A stretch of 64,000 nucleotides of DNA from CAZOGW01 sp964579415 (lineage in GTDB: Bacteria; Actinomycetota; Acidimicrobiia; Spongiisociales; UBA5794): positions 1-64,000 of the forward strand of contig CAZOGW010000002.1 in NCBI GenBank assembly GCA_964579415.1. Direction: 5' to 3'. Below the pieces are notes generated by a model. The model saw only the letters and a list, made by a program, of their open reading frames with translations, searched no databases and had not been told where the DNA came from. The translations under genes were made by a program, and so were the position numbers. The stretch's first letter is position 1. Each line of letters opens with the position of its first letter. Below, piece after piece: positions 7,662-15,601 of the stretch.

Positions 7662-8633
7662 ATGCCCGTCTTCCCGAAGTGTGAGTTCCCGCTGCTTCCG
7701 CATCAGGAAGCCTTCGAGGCGATCAACGTGGCTGTGGCGGACGGGCAACCGTTCAGCCTGATACGGATCGGCGACGGTGAGGCCGTGGTGCTTTCCATCG
7801 AGGACGACCCTTGGCTGCAGGACCTGGCCTACCTGCGCCTCCACTGGGGTGCCGAGGGCGTGACCCTGCGCGCCATCGCCGAAGTCAAGCGTGATCTCGA
7901 ATCAGCCTTGCGAGGGGCGGACATCGTGGGCGTCCGCGAGGACGTCCTCGGAGTGGGCCTCCCCGGTGATCTCCTGGAGCGGGCCGGCCCCGCCACCAGG
8001 GACTTCGTGACGTCTCATTTCCCCCTCAGGCAGGAGGAAGCCGAGCGGCTCAGCACATCCGGCGCCAGGCGCCTGGCCATGCTCCAGCGAGTCCTCGGCC
8101 GGTTCACGTGGTCCGATGACCAGCGATTCTGCAGCGCATGGATCCACTGGGAGCTCCTGGCAAGCGGCGCTCTGGCGACGATCCTGGAGCGGGTCCCCTC
8201 GGTCGGGCTGGTCACTGCCCGACCCGAGCTCGTCGAAATGGTCGCCCGCAGGTTCGGAGTGCGCACCTCTGCGGTGGTCGTGCCGGACAAGTTCATCGAA
8301 TCAGGGGAGGGGGAACGCCACATCCCCGATCGTTACCACACCATCAGATCGGAACTCGACTTCCCCGAAGGTTCGCTGGTGCTGGTCGGGGCTGGGATCC
8401 CGGGAAAGGTCTACTGCCAATGGCTCAAGGAGTCGGGATGTGTCGCCATCGACATCGGCTCGGTGTTCGATGCGTGGATCGGCAAGGCGTCACGTCCAGT
8501 GGTCATGAGATCACGCTTCGGGGTCGCCCGCGGCGACCGCGTCCCGGCGCACCTCCACCTGGAGACAGCGCCACCCAGCCACACCCACCGCCTCGTCCCC
8601 AGGTGGAAGCCGTCGGGATCGGTGCCGAGTTGA
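7662..8633 (+). CDS. GT-D fold glycosyltransferase-like protein, copy 2
   Basis: A 323-residue tandem paralogue of the gene at 6533. Shared blocks include MPVFPxCxFPLL, PFSLIRxGDGEA, QRFCSxWIHW and LVLVGAGIPGKVYCQWLKES. The frame is open for 42 codons upstream, but the start was set at the ATG where homology to copy 1 begins and where the mini-ORF ends five bases earlier. Both copies keep all visible signature residues, so both are probably active, perhaps adding related sugars in sequence. Confidence 0.75.
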   Translation: MPVFPKCEFPLLPHQEAFEAINVAVADGQPFSLIRIGDGEAVVLSIEDDPWLQDLAYLRLHWGAEGVTLRAIAEVKRDLESALRGADIVGVREDVLGVGLPGDLLERAGPATRDFVTSHFPLRQEEAERLSTSGARRLAMLQRVLGRFTWSDDQRFCSAWIHWELLASGALATILERVPSVGLVTARPELVEMVARRFGVRTSAVVVPDKFIESGEGERHIPDRYHTIRSELDFPEGSLVLVGAGIPGKVYCQWLKESGCVAIDIGSVFDAWIGKASRPVVMRSRFGVARGDRVPAHLHLETAPPSHTHRLVPRWKPSGSVPS

Positions 8634-8700
8634 CATCGCCGGCAAGCCTCGAGGTTCGTGCCCACCGGGCCGCGCCCGCCGGCAGGGCGGACCTGCAGCG

Positions 8701-10272
8701 ATGAACGAACCGATCTTCGTCCTCGGATGCCATCGCTCCGGCACATCGGCCGTTGCCGGGTTGCTTTATCACGCCTGTGGGGTTTCGATGGGCGAGCTGA
8801 TGCCGCCAACCGCGGACAACCCCATGGGCTACTACGAAGCGTTCGGCGTCGTCGCCGCCCATCGCGAGCTGCTGGGCCAGATGGAGCGAGACTGGACCTG
8901 CCCGCCAACGCGGTTCCGTCCCGAACTGCTCGACCTGTCCTCCCTCGAGGAGCAGGTGGCTATCCACACCGGGCTCCCGGGGGTGTGGGCGATGAAGGAC
9001 CCCCGCTCGATGTTCCTGCTCCCCGCGTGGAGTCACCTCGGCGTGGAGCGTGCCCGGCTGGTCGCAGTGGTGCGGAACCCGGCCGACACCATCCGGTCCA
9101 TCGAGAGACGGGACCACATCCGCCAGGACCGGGCGGAGGCGATCGTCGACGCCTACATGCGCCGGCTGGTCGAGATCGCCGGGGCGGTACCGCTGCCGGT
9201 GATCCAGTTCCCCGGAGATGACGGTGACCTCATCGACCAGGTGCGCAACCTGGCGGCGTCCCTGGACCTGCCGTGGGACGAGGAGGCGGCCCGGTCGTTC
9301 TTCGACGAGACGTTGGTGCGCAACCGATCGAGGCTGCGCGATACCAGCCCGACGCACGACCAGCTCATCGCCGCCGCCCGCTTCCCGGACAAGGTACCGG
9401 CCACCGACCTGGGTTCGCTCGATCTCGGCTCGGAGCCCGAATGGCCGCTGGAGACACATCTGGGTGTCCGCCACGGCCAGCACCGCAACCAGTTGTGGAA
9501 GATGGCACGCTTCTCGACCCATCGGGAGCCCGAGGTCGTCGAGGTGCTCCTGGAGGGGGCCCGACCGGGAGGACGGAAGCGTCGGGGCGTCACGCTGCAC
9601 CAGACCGAGGTGAGGACTCCCATGGAGGTCGGCGCCGCCATCTCAGGGACCGGAACCAGGCCCCACGGAGTGATCGCCCACGGCATCGTCGCCGGTCGAC
9701 CGGCCTCCGAAGTCGAGTACCTCTTCCGGTCGGTCTACCTCGGTACCGACCCGCTGGCGGAGTTCGTCATCGATGTCCCCGATCCGGAGGGCAACGGCCT
9801 GCTGGGCGTGATTCCGACCCCGGTCGACCAGCCGCAACCGGATCAGGTGCAGGAGATCGCAGCCGGCTGCGGATGGGAACACATCGCCAAGAAGCGCCTG
9901 TCGCCAGGCCGGTCGGGGCTGGTCTTCCGGAAGAAGATCTTGACCGACAGCGAGTTGATCCCGGTGGTCGCCGACGTGATCGCCAACATCGGGAGAATCC
10001 ACTCCTTCGACGTAAGGCTGTCTTCGGTCGAGGCCGTCCTGGAACACGAAGGGGAGCCCGACCTCCCGGTCCTCGAAGGAGGGAGCGACACCTTCCGCCG
10101 CGCCCTCGAGGCCGAGAAGCAACGCGCCGACAAGGCCGAGAAGCGAGCCGGCGATGCCGAGCAGGCCTTCGCTCGCCTCAGCGGCCGCCGCAGCGTCCGG
10201 TTTGCCCTGGCCCTGAGCCGGCCGGCCCGCGGCCTGTTCCGGAGAGTCCGGTCATGGAAGAAGAAGCCCTAG
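8701..10272 (+). CDS. Sulfotransferase-like protein with coiled-coil tail
   Basis: A 523-residue protein whose first 200 residues carry a sulfotransferase P-loop, FVLGCHRSGTSAVAGLL (PAPS 5'-phosphosulfate loop), and the second-strand segment RLVAVVRNPADTIRSI for 3'-phosphate binding. The middle section (about 210-440) is unassigned. The last 90 residues form a charged coiled coil ending in a basic RRSVRFALALSRP tail also found in other large proteins of this window. It probably sulfates a surface sugar or lipid. The following glycosyltransferase starts 19 bases inside its 3' end, so the pair is co-expressed. Confidence 0.8.
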   Translation: MNEPIFVLGCHRSGTSAVAGLLYHACGVSMGELMPPTADNPMGYYEAFGVVAAHRELLGQMERDWTCPPTRFRPELLDLSSLEEQVAIHTGLPGVWAMKDPRSMFLLPAWSHLGVERARLVAVVRNPADTIRSIERRDHIRQDRAEAIVDAYMRRLVEIAGAVPLPVIQFPGDDGDLIDQVRNLAASLDLPWDEEAARSFFDETLVRNRSRLRDTSPTHDQLIAAARFPDKVPATDLGSLDLGSEPEWPLETHLGVRHGQHRNQLWKMARFSTHREPEVVEVLLEGARPGGRKRRGVTLHQTEVRTPMEVGAAISGTGTRPHGVIAHGIVAGRPASEVEYLFRSVYLGTDPLAEFVIDVPDPEGNGLLGVIPTPVDQPQPDQVQEIAAGCGWEHIAKKRLSPGRSGLVFRKKILTDSELIPVVADVIANIGRIHSFDVRLSSVEAVLEHEGEPDLPVLEGGSDTFRRALEAEKQRADKAEKRAGDAEQAFARLSGRRSVRFALALSRPARGLFRRVRSWKKKP

Positions 10273-12443
10273 CCCGGGCGCTGACGGCGCTACGACCCTC
10301 GCTCCCGCACCGGGAAGGTCCCCTGGTGTCGATCGTGGTGACGAACCTGAGCGGCGAGGGTCACCTGCGGCGCCTCCTGTACGGGCTGAACGAGCGCACC
10401 CGGTATGCCGAGATCGAGGTGGTGCTGGTGGACAACGGCTCCACCGACGCATCACTTCTCGTGTTCGAGGAGTGGACGGGGACGAAGCATCTCGTCGTCA
10501 ACAGCCAGAACCTGAGTTTCTCGGCCGCCAACAACCTGGGTATCCGTCGCGCCGAGGGTGAGTTGGTGCTACTGGCGAACAACGACATCGACCCGATCCA
10601 TCCCGACTGGCTCGGCTTCATGGTGGAGTCGCTCGCCGACGGCATCGCCGCCGTCGGTGCCATGCTGGTCTACCCGACGCGCCAGGCGCGGGAGGTGCCA
10701 CCCACCCATCAGGATCTGACGATCCAACATCTCGGCGTCTCGTTCGAATACTCGAGGTGGGGAGTCCGTGCCGCCAATCTGGGATCGGGGCAGGATCCCC
10801 TCTCGATCACGTCACCTGGTCGGCGCGAAGTCCCGGCGGTGACGGCAGCTTGCCTGCTGGCACGCCGTGCCGATCTTCTTGCCACGCCGCTCGACGAGGA
10901 GTACTGGTACGGGTCGGAAGACTGGGATCTCTGCCTCCGCCTCGGCGCCATCGGGAGCATCGTCGTCGACGAGCGAGCCGTCCTGTTCCATCACGAATAC
11001 GGCACCCAGGAGCGCCACATGAGTGAGGCCTGGTTCGAGCAGCGGGCCCGCAACCACCAGTGGTTCAACGACCTGTGGGGACCGGCGCTGATGCGGAAAC
11101 TGAGGGCGGAGGCGACCGGAGCGGAGCCGCGGTTCTTCCGCAGCGACTCTCCTCCGCGGCTCTGCGTGCCACCCGCAGCGGAGACAAAGCGCGCCGATCG
11201 CTTCGCCCGTCGGGTCAGGCGCCAGGCTCGGGAACTGGGGTGGAAGACGACGGCCAACCTTGCGCAGACGTGCGAGATCGCCATCGCCACAGCACCGCCC
11301 GCCAACGTGGAGAGGTTCTCCGAGATCGACCTGACCGTCGCCGTGGTGGTGGACCGGGAGGAGGAGTGGGCCGCGACAGGTAGCCTCGACGCGGCGAAAC
11401 GGGTGCTGGTTCCGGACGCCACCGCCAAGGCCCGCCTCGAGGCGGTTTGGGCCACCGGCGTCCCCGAGATCGTCGAGAGCGGTGAGGGGCTCGGTGCCCA
11501 CGTCTTCGCCCGACTGCTGGAGGCGGCGACGCCCCGGCCGGATGTGATGCGGATCGGTGTGTCGACCTGCGCACCGGACTGGGAGAGAGCCCAGTTCTGG
11601 GGAGACACCCATCTGGCACGCGGCCTGATGCGGGCGTTCCGGCGGCTCGGCCACGAGACCACCGAGCTGATCGCCCCATGGAAGCGCAACGCGGCGTCAT
11701 CGAGTTGCGATGTCATCCTCCATCTGCGTGGCCTGAGCCGGCGGCCGGTTGCCCGCGGGCAGTGGAACCTGCTGTGGATCATCAGCCACCCGGACCTGCT
11801 GGAGCCGGGAGAGTGTGACGACTACGACCTGGTTGCGTCGGCGAGCCGGCGTCATGCCGAGGAGCTCAGCGCCGAACTGGGCCGTCCGGTCCATTTCATC
11901 CCCCAGGCCACCGACGCCGACAGCTTCGCGCTGGGGCCGTTCAACGTGGACTACCAAACCTCGGTGATCTATGTGGGCAACGCCCGCTGGCCGAACCGCC
12001 GCGCTCCTCGCTGGTTGATGCGCAACGGCCAGCCCTTCGACCTGTACGGCAGGAACTGGGACGGATTCCCGGAAGCTGCCTTCGTACGCAGCGAGTACAT
12101 CCCCAACCAGGATCTCGCCGCCGCCTACCGCTCTGCCGGCGTCGTCGTCGCCGACCACCATGGGTCGATGCGCACCAACGGGTTCGTCGCCAACCGCCTG
12201 TTCGACGTGCTCGCCTCCGGCGGTGTGGTGCTGTCCGACGACGTCGCCGGCGTATCCGAGATCTTCGGCGACCTGGTGCCGACCTACTCGAACGCCGGCG
12301 AGCTCGACGCGCAACTCCGCTCGCTTCTCGCCGACCCGGCACGACGCCGCCGGCTGGCCGCCGAGGGCCACCAACTGGTCATGGCCGGCCACACTCTCGA
12401 CCACCGCGCCCGCACCTGGCTCGAAGCGCTCGACCAGCTCTGA
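10254..12443 (+). CDS. Bidomain glycosyltransferase, GT2 plus CgeB-like GT
   Basis: A 729-residue fusion. Residues about 20-260 are a GT-A family 2 domain: VSIVVTNLSGEG, VVLVDNGSTDAS, and NNDIDPIHPDW as the metal-binding region, followed by EDWDLCLRLG. Residues about 425-729 are a GT-B domain like CgeB/YkvP (pfam Glyco_trans_1-type): SVIYVGNARWPNRRAPR, DLYGRNWDGFPE and FDVLASGGVVLSDDVAG. Such two-headed enzymes probably add two consecutive sugars. The start overlaps the sulfotransferase by 19 bases; an in-frame GTG at 10326 is a shorter alternative but would trim the start of GT2. Confidence 0.85.
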   Translation: MEEEALARALTALRPSLPHREGPLVSIVVTNLSGEGHLRRLLYGLNERTRYAEIEVVLVDNGSTDASLLVFEEWTGTKHLVVNSQNLSFSAANNLGIRRAEGELVLLANNDIDPIHPDWLGFMVESLADGIAAVGAMLVYPTRQAREVPPTHQDLTIQHLGVSFEYSRWGVRAANLGSGQDPLSITSPGRREVPAVTAACLLARRADLLATPLDEEYWYGSEDWDLCLRLGAIGSIVVDERAVLFHHEYGTQERHMSEAWFEQRARNHQWFNDLWGPALMRKLRAEATGAEPRFFRSDSPPRLCVPPAAETKRADRFARRVRRQARELGWKTTANLAQTCEIAIATAPPANVERFSEIDLTVAVVVDREEEWAATGSLDAAKRVLVPDATAKARLEAVWATGVPEIVESGEGLGAHVFARLLEAATPRPDVMRIGVSTCAPDWERAQFWGDTHLARGLMRAFRRLGHETTELIAPWKRNAASSSCDVILHLRGLSRRPVARGQWNLLWIISHPDLLEPGECDDYDLVASASRRHAEELSAELGRPVHFIPQATDADSFALGPFNVDYQTSVIYVGNARWPNRRAPRWLMRNGQPFDLYGRNWDGFPEAAFVRSEYIPNQDLAAAYRSAGVVVADHHGSMRTNGFVANRLFDVLASGGVVLSDDVAGVSEIFGDLVPTYSNAGELDAQLRSLLADPARRRRLAAEGHQLVMAGHTLDHRARTWLEALDQL

Positions 12444-12512
12444 CCGTCGACAGGCTCTTCGGGGAACCGCCGGGAGGAACCCGCGAGGCGCGCTGACGCG
12501 TCCCACGTCCAA

Positions 12513-12527
12513 CGACCCTACGGGTCG
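12513..12527 (+). promoter_or_regulatory. Short hairpin ahead of DUF4349 gene
   Basis: CGACCC, three bases, GGGTCG: a perfect 6-bp stem one base in front of the GAGAGGAAG ribosome binding site. It could modulate initiation; too short to be called a terminator and it lacks a U tract. Confidence 0.3.
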
Positions 12528-12543
12528 GAGAGGAAGTGGAACG

Positions 12544-13488
12544 ATGAAAGCTCTTGCTCACCGGAACATCATCCCCTACCGAACCATCGCCGCCGCCATC
12601 CTGGCGGCGTTCGTGCTGGCGGCATGCGCCGGCGACGACAGCATGGGCGCCGCCGGCCTCGACGACGACACCGGCGGCGCCACCGAGTTCACGGCAGCGC
12701 CCGACCAGGTCGAGGAACCGGCGACCGCCGGCGAGGCCGGCGTGGGTGGCGGGCGGCCCGACGCCGAGGCGGTGCTCAACCAGCCACTGCCTCCCGTCGA
12801 CGCCCACATCATCCGCGACGCCTCGCTCGACGTGCGCGTCGAGGACTTCGATTCGGCGTGGGTGGCGGTGCGGCGCACCGCCACCAGTGTCGGCGGCTAC
12901 CTGTCGGACGCCTCCACCGAATACGAGGAGATCGACGGCGAGCGCTACGCCAACGGGTGGGCGACGCTGCACATCCCGTCGCAGCATTTCGATGCCGTGC
13001 TCGACGATCTCACCGGCCTCGGTGAGCGCATCTCCCAATCGATCAGCGGCGAGGACGTCACCGAGGAGTACGTCGACCTGGAGGCGCGCCTGGCCCACTG
13101 GAAGCGAGCCGAGGTGTTCACCCTCGGGCTGATGGACCAGGCCGAGACGGTCGAGGAATCGCTGGCGATCCGGGAGCGCCTCGACGAGATCCAGCTCACG
13201 GTGGAACAGATCGAGGGCCGCCTCCGCTACCTGGACAGCCGGGTGTCGTTCTCCACGATCACCGTGGGCATCACCGAGGTGCCGGTGGCTGTGGCCCCCG
13301 CACCACCTGTGGAGCCCTCACCGATCACGGAGGCGTTCCAGCAGGCGATCGAGGTCCTGCTGGCTGCGGTGTCGTTCATGATCGTCGCCGCCGCCTTCAC
13401 CGTTCCCTTTGCGGTAGTGGCCGCGTTGGCATACGGGGTGTGGCGAATCGTGAGGAAGGTCCGTACCCCTCGACCTGCCGCGGAGTAG
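12544..13488 (+). CDS. DUF4349 lipoprotein
   Basis: A 314-residue exported protein. The N-terminal signal is followed by the lipobox LAAC at residues about 18-21, so it is expected to be lipidated and tethered outside. After an acidic, Gly/Ala-rich linker, residues about 85-250 match DUF4349: SLDVRVEDFDSAW, LHIPSQHFDAVLDDL, EEYVDLEARLAHWKRAEV and a helical hairpin. A C-terminal membrane segment (about 277-303) and basic tail follow. The function of the domain is not established. The start has a good GAGAGG site seven bases upstream. Confidence 0.85.
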   Translation: MKALAHRNIIPYRTIAAAILAAFVLAACAGDDSMGAAGLDDDTGGATEFTAAPDQVEEPATAGEAGVGGGRPDAEAVLNQPLPPVDAHIIRDASLDVRVEDFDSAWVAVRRTATSVGGYLSDASTEYEEIDGERYANGWATLHIPSQHFDAVLDDLTGLGERISQSISGEDVTEEYVDLEARLAHWKRAEVFTLGLMDQAETVEESLAIRERLDEIQLTVEQIEGRLRYLDSRVSFSTITVGITEVPVAVAPAPPVEPSPITEAFQQAIEVLLAAVSFMIVAAAFTVPFAVVAALAYGVWRIVRKVRTPRPAAE

Positions 13489-13493
13489 GGAGG

Positions 13494-13542
13494 TACTTGG
13501 TACTTGGTACTTGGTACTAGGTACTAGGTACTAGGTATCTGG
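13494..13542. repeat. Heptanucleotide repeat array, TACTTGG/TACTAGG
   Basis: Three TACTTGG copies, three TACTAGG copies and one TATCTGG, starting six bases after the DUF4349 stop and lying between convergent genes. Confidence 0.95.
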
Positions 13543-13564
13543 CGACCAGTTCGGGCTCTCGCGC

Positions 13565-13719
13565 TACGTAGTACGTAGTACGTAGTACGTANNNNNNNNN
13601 NNNNNNNNNNNNNNNNNNNNNNNNNNNNNNNNNNNNNNNNNNNNNNNNNNNNNNNNNNNNNNNNNNNNNNNNNNNNNNNNNNNNNNNNNNNTACGTAGTA
13701 CGTAGTACGTAGTACGTAT
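13565..13719. repeat. TACGTAG array interrupted by assembly gap
   Basis: TACGTAG repeats run into the N stretch from the left (13565-13591) and continue on its right (13692-13719), ending on the sodN stop codon. TACGTA is self-complementary, so the array reads almost the same on both strands. The true copy number is unknown because the gap falls inside it. Confidence 0.9.
13592..13691. other. Scaffold gap, 100 Ns
   Basis: Exactly 100 Ns, the usual placeholder for a gap of unknown length. Identical repeat sequence on both sides explains why assembly failed here. Confidence 0.99.
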
Positions 13720-14135
13720 CAAGCTGGCGGATACACTCCGGCGCCCTTGGCCTTCTCGGTCTGCCAGAAGATGTCGGCGATCTCGTCGATGAGGGCGACC
13801 AGCTTCTCCCCGTCGGCGGGATCGACCGACTTCTTGGCGTTGCCCGCCTGGTTGATGGCACGCCAGAAGAGGTCGTCCAGGCCGGAGAACTCCTCGCGGT
13901 GGGCCGGGGTGAAGAAGTCGGTCCACAGCACCGAGAGATGGTGCTTGACCAACTCGGCACGCTCCTCCTTGATGGAGATGGCCCGAGCGCGGAACACCTC
14001 GTCGTCGGATTCGTGGTACTTCTGCGCCGACTTCAGCACCGACATGGCCTCGATCTTGGCCTGAGCAGGGTCGTAGACGCCGCAAAAGAGGTCGCAGTGA
14101 GCGTGGGCGGTCCGTGAGGGTGCGAAGAGTCCCAT
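13719..14135 (-). CDS. sodN: Nickel superoxide dismutase
   Basis: A 138-residue precursor of the Ni-dependent enzyme that converts superoxide to oxygen and hydrogen peroxide. A 12-residue leader ends before HCDLFCGVYDPAQAKIEAMSV, which is the nickel hook once the leader is removed: His1, Cys2, Cys6 and the active-site Tyr9 are all present. Position 5, almost always proline in the described HCxxPCxxY hook, is phenylalanine here. The remaining helical bundle (KEERAELVKHHLSVLWTDFF) matches NiSOD closely. A strong AGGAGGAG site precedes the ATG. It is divergent from the gene for its maturation protease. Confidence 0.93.
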   Translation of the reverse strand: MGLFAPSRTAHAHCDLFCGVYDPAQAKIEAMSVLKSAQKYHESDDEVFRARAISIKEERAELVKHHLSVLWTDFFTPAHREEFSGLDDLFWRAINQAGNAKKSVDPADGEKLVALIDEIADIFWQTEKAKGAGVYPPA

Positions 14136-14222
14136 GTGTCTCCTCCTGTGGGCGTTCGGCTCGGGCTGTCAGGCCGACCCTACTCGCTCCCAGCGACGCT
14201 CCTGACGGCGTGGCACCATCCG

Positions 14223-14228
14223 TACAAT
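14223..14228 (+). promoter_or_regulatory. -10 box (TACAAT) upstream of sodX
   Basis: TACAAT, six bases, then the ATG of a 7-codon ORF that overlaps the sodX start by ATGA. Confidence 0.5.
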
Positions 14229-14234
14229 TGCACC

Positions 14235-14258
14235 ATGGCGCTCCCCGGACGCATATGA
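14235..14258 (+). CDS. Leaderless 7-codon ORF coupled to sodX
   Basis: Encodes MALPGRI and a TGA that overlaps the sodX ATG in the sequence ATGA. It starts six bases after a TACAAT -10 box. There is no convincing Shine-Dalgarno sequence for sodX itself, so translation of the protease gene may depend on terminating ribosomes from this mini-ORF. Confidence 0.4.
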   Translation: MALPGRI

Positions 14259-14737
14259 GGGGTCCCCGCACCTTGGTCGCCCTGGTCGCCGCCGCCGCGG
14301 TGGCAGCCGCCGTGGCGGGCCGGCGGGTACGGCGCTACGCGGTGGCGGAGGAATCGATGAGGCCGGCCCTGGAGCCGGGCGACTTCCTGCTTTCCGTGGC
14401 CGCCGAGCGGCCCGGACCGGGCGACACGGTGATCTTCCCCCACCCGGAGCGGGCCGGGTTCGAGTTGGTGAAGCGGGTCGTCGCCGTCGCCGGTCAGCGG
14501 GTCAGCATCGGCGGCGGGCAGGTCCACGTCAACGGCGCCCCCCTCGCCGAGCGCTGGGCCGACGGGCCGACCTTCCCCGACGGCGAGTGGGAGGTACCGC
14601 CCGGGCATGTGTTCGTCCTGGGCGATCAGCGGGCCCGCTCCGCCGACGACAGCCGCCACCTCGGCCCCGTGCCCACAGCCGGCATGTGGCGCGGCGTGGC
14701 CCGCTACTGGCCGCCAGGACGTGTGGGACTCCTCTGA
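14255..14737 (+). CDS. sodX: Nickel superoxide dismutase maturation protease
   Basis: A 160-residue S26-family signal-peptidase-like protein. One N-terminal hydrophobic segment is followed by the catalytic serine region AEESMRPALEPGDFLL and the lysine-containing KRVVAVAGQ segment. The C-terminal box VFVLGDQRARSADDSRHLGPV is typical of leader peptidases. SodX removes the NiSOD leader to free His1 for nickel. Placement head-to-head with sodN makes the assignment firm. The ATG was chosen because it overlaps the mini-ORF stop; the longer open frame upstream lacks homology. Confidence 0.88.
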   Translation: MRGPRTLVALVAAAAVAAAVAGRRVRRYAVAEESMRPALEPGDFLLSVAAERPGPGDTVIFPHPERAGFELVKRVVAVAGQRVSIGGGQVHVNGAPLAERWADGPTFPDGEWEVPPGHVFVLGDQRARSADDSRHLGPVPTAGMWRGVARYWPPGRVGLL

Positions 14738-14747
14738 AGAACGGGAG

Positions 14748-14775
14748 TACTTGGTACTTGGTACTTGGTACTTGG
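14748..14775. repeat. Heptanucleotide repeat, TACTTGG x4
   Basis: Four perfect copies between the converging ends of sodX and the methyltransferase gene. Inverted counterpart of the array at 15429-15456. Confidence 0.95.
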
Positions 14776-14785
14776 GGGTGGAGAC

Positions 14786-15397
14786 TCAATGGGATGATGC
14801 GTCGAGAAGGACGTCGATGGCGTGATGGGTCTCGCCCTCGAGCTGCACAGGGCGGGCGACTCGTTCCAGGCGGTCGATGTGGAGAGAGGCGAAGTCGGTG
14901 CGGAGTTGCTCCTCGTCGTAGAGCACCTCGGGGATCTGGGGACCCCCCACACCCTCGGTGAGGTTGTCGCGGTGGTGAGCGACGAGGAACAGCCGGCCGC
15001 CGGGCGCGACTGCCGCGGCGGCGCCCCGGTGGACCGACTCGCGTTGCGCCGGGACGAGTTGCAGGTACGACAGCAGCACCAGGTCGAAGGCCGCCGGCTG
15101 GGGTACCCACTCCAGCAGGTCGGCGGCGACGGCATCGACGCGGAGACCGTTCTCGGTGGCGAGCCCACGCAGTCGGTCGATGGCCACGTCGGACAGATCG
15201 ACGGCCGTGACGTCGTGGCCCTGCGCCGCCAGCCACAGCGAATTCCGGCCCTGTCCGGCCCCCAGGTCGAGCACCCGCCGCGGCTCGAGTCCGGACAGGC
15301 TCCCGGCGACGAAGCGGTTCGGTTCCATGCCGAAAACGCTCACATCTTCGGAGTACCGCTCGTTCCAGTAGGCCCGCCGCTCGCCCGGCGTAGGCAT
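14786..15397 (-). CDS. Class I SAM-dependent methyltransferase
   Basis: A 203-residue protein with the Rossmann SAM-binding motif VLDLGAGQGRNSLWLA, acidic ribose contact VTAVDLSD and motif FDLVLLSYLQL. It resembles TehB/thiopurine-type small-molecule methyltransferases that act on small or toxic acceptors. The opening MPTPGERRAYWNERYSED is typical of that group. An in-frame GTG four codons upstream (15409), six bases after GATACT, is a possible leaderless alternative start. The gene is bracketed by two inverted TACTTGG arrays and points against both neighbours, so it is a stand-alone unit. Confidence 0.85.
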   Translation of the reverse strand: MPTPGERRAYWNERYSEDVSVFGMEPNRFVAGSLSGLEPRRVLDLGAGQGRNSLWLAAQGHDVTAVDLSDVAIDRLRGLATENGLRVDAVAADLLEWVPQPAAFDLVLLSYLQLVPAQRESVHRGAAAAVAPGGRLFLVAHHRDNLTEGVGGPQIPEVLYDEEQLRTDFASLHIDRLERVARPVQLEGETHHAIDVLLDASSH

Positions 15398-15428
15398 CGT
15401 CCAACTCACCAACGAAGTATCCCACCCA

Positions 15429-15456
15429 CCAAGTACCAAGTACCAAGTACCAAGTA
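15429..15456. repeat. Heptanucleotide repeat, CCAAGTA x4
   Basis: Four perfect copies of the reverse complement of TACTTGG, in the divergent promoter region between the methyltransferase and the sigma factor gene. Confidence 0.95.
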
Positions 15457-15601
15457 CCTCCCCATGTGACGATGCCTTGCCCTCCTGATGGAACCCACCC
15501 CCACCCCCATGCGTCTCGCTTGTGGGTCTTCGCTACGAGTCCGGCGTCGTGAGCAACCACGGCACCACTAGCCTCCGGTGAAGCCCTTGGAAGGTGTAGG
15601 T

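Noticed and set aside
12160..12543. N-terminal extension of the DUF4349 protein.
   Set aside because: It lies over the end of the glycosyltransferase gene, and the lipoprotein signal begins at the ATG at 12544 with a good ribosome site.
13494..15456. Repeat arrays considered as a CRISPR.
   Set aside because: Units are seven bases with no spacers and no cas genes are nearby.
14748..15456. Inverted arrays considered as transposon terminal repeats.
   Set aside because: No transposase is encoded, no target-site duplication is evident and identical heptamers occur elsewhere without a paired partner. Kept only as a finding on possible cassette behaviour.
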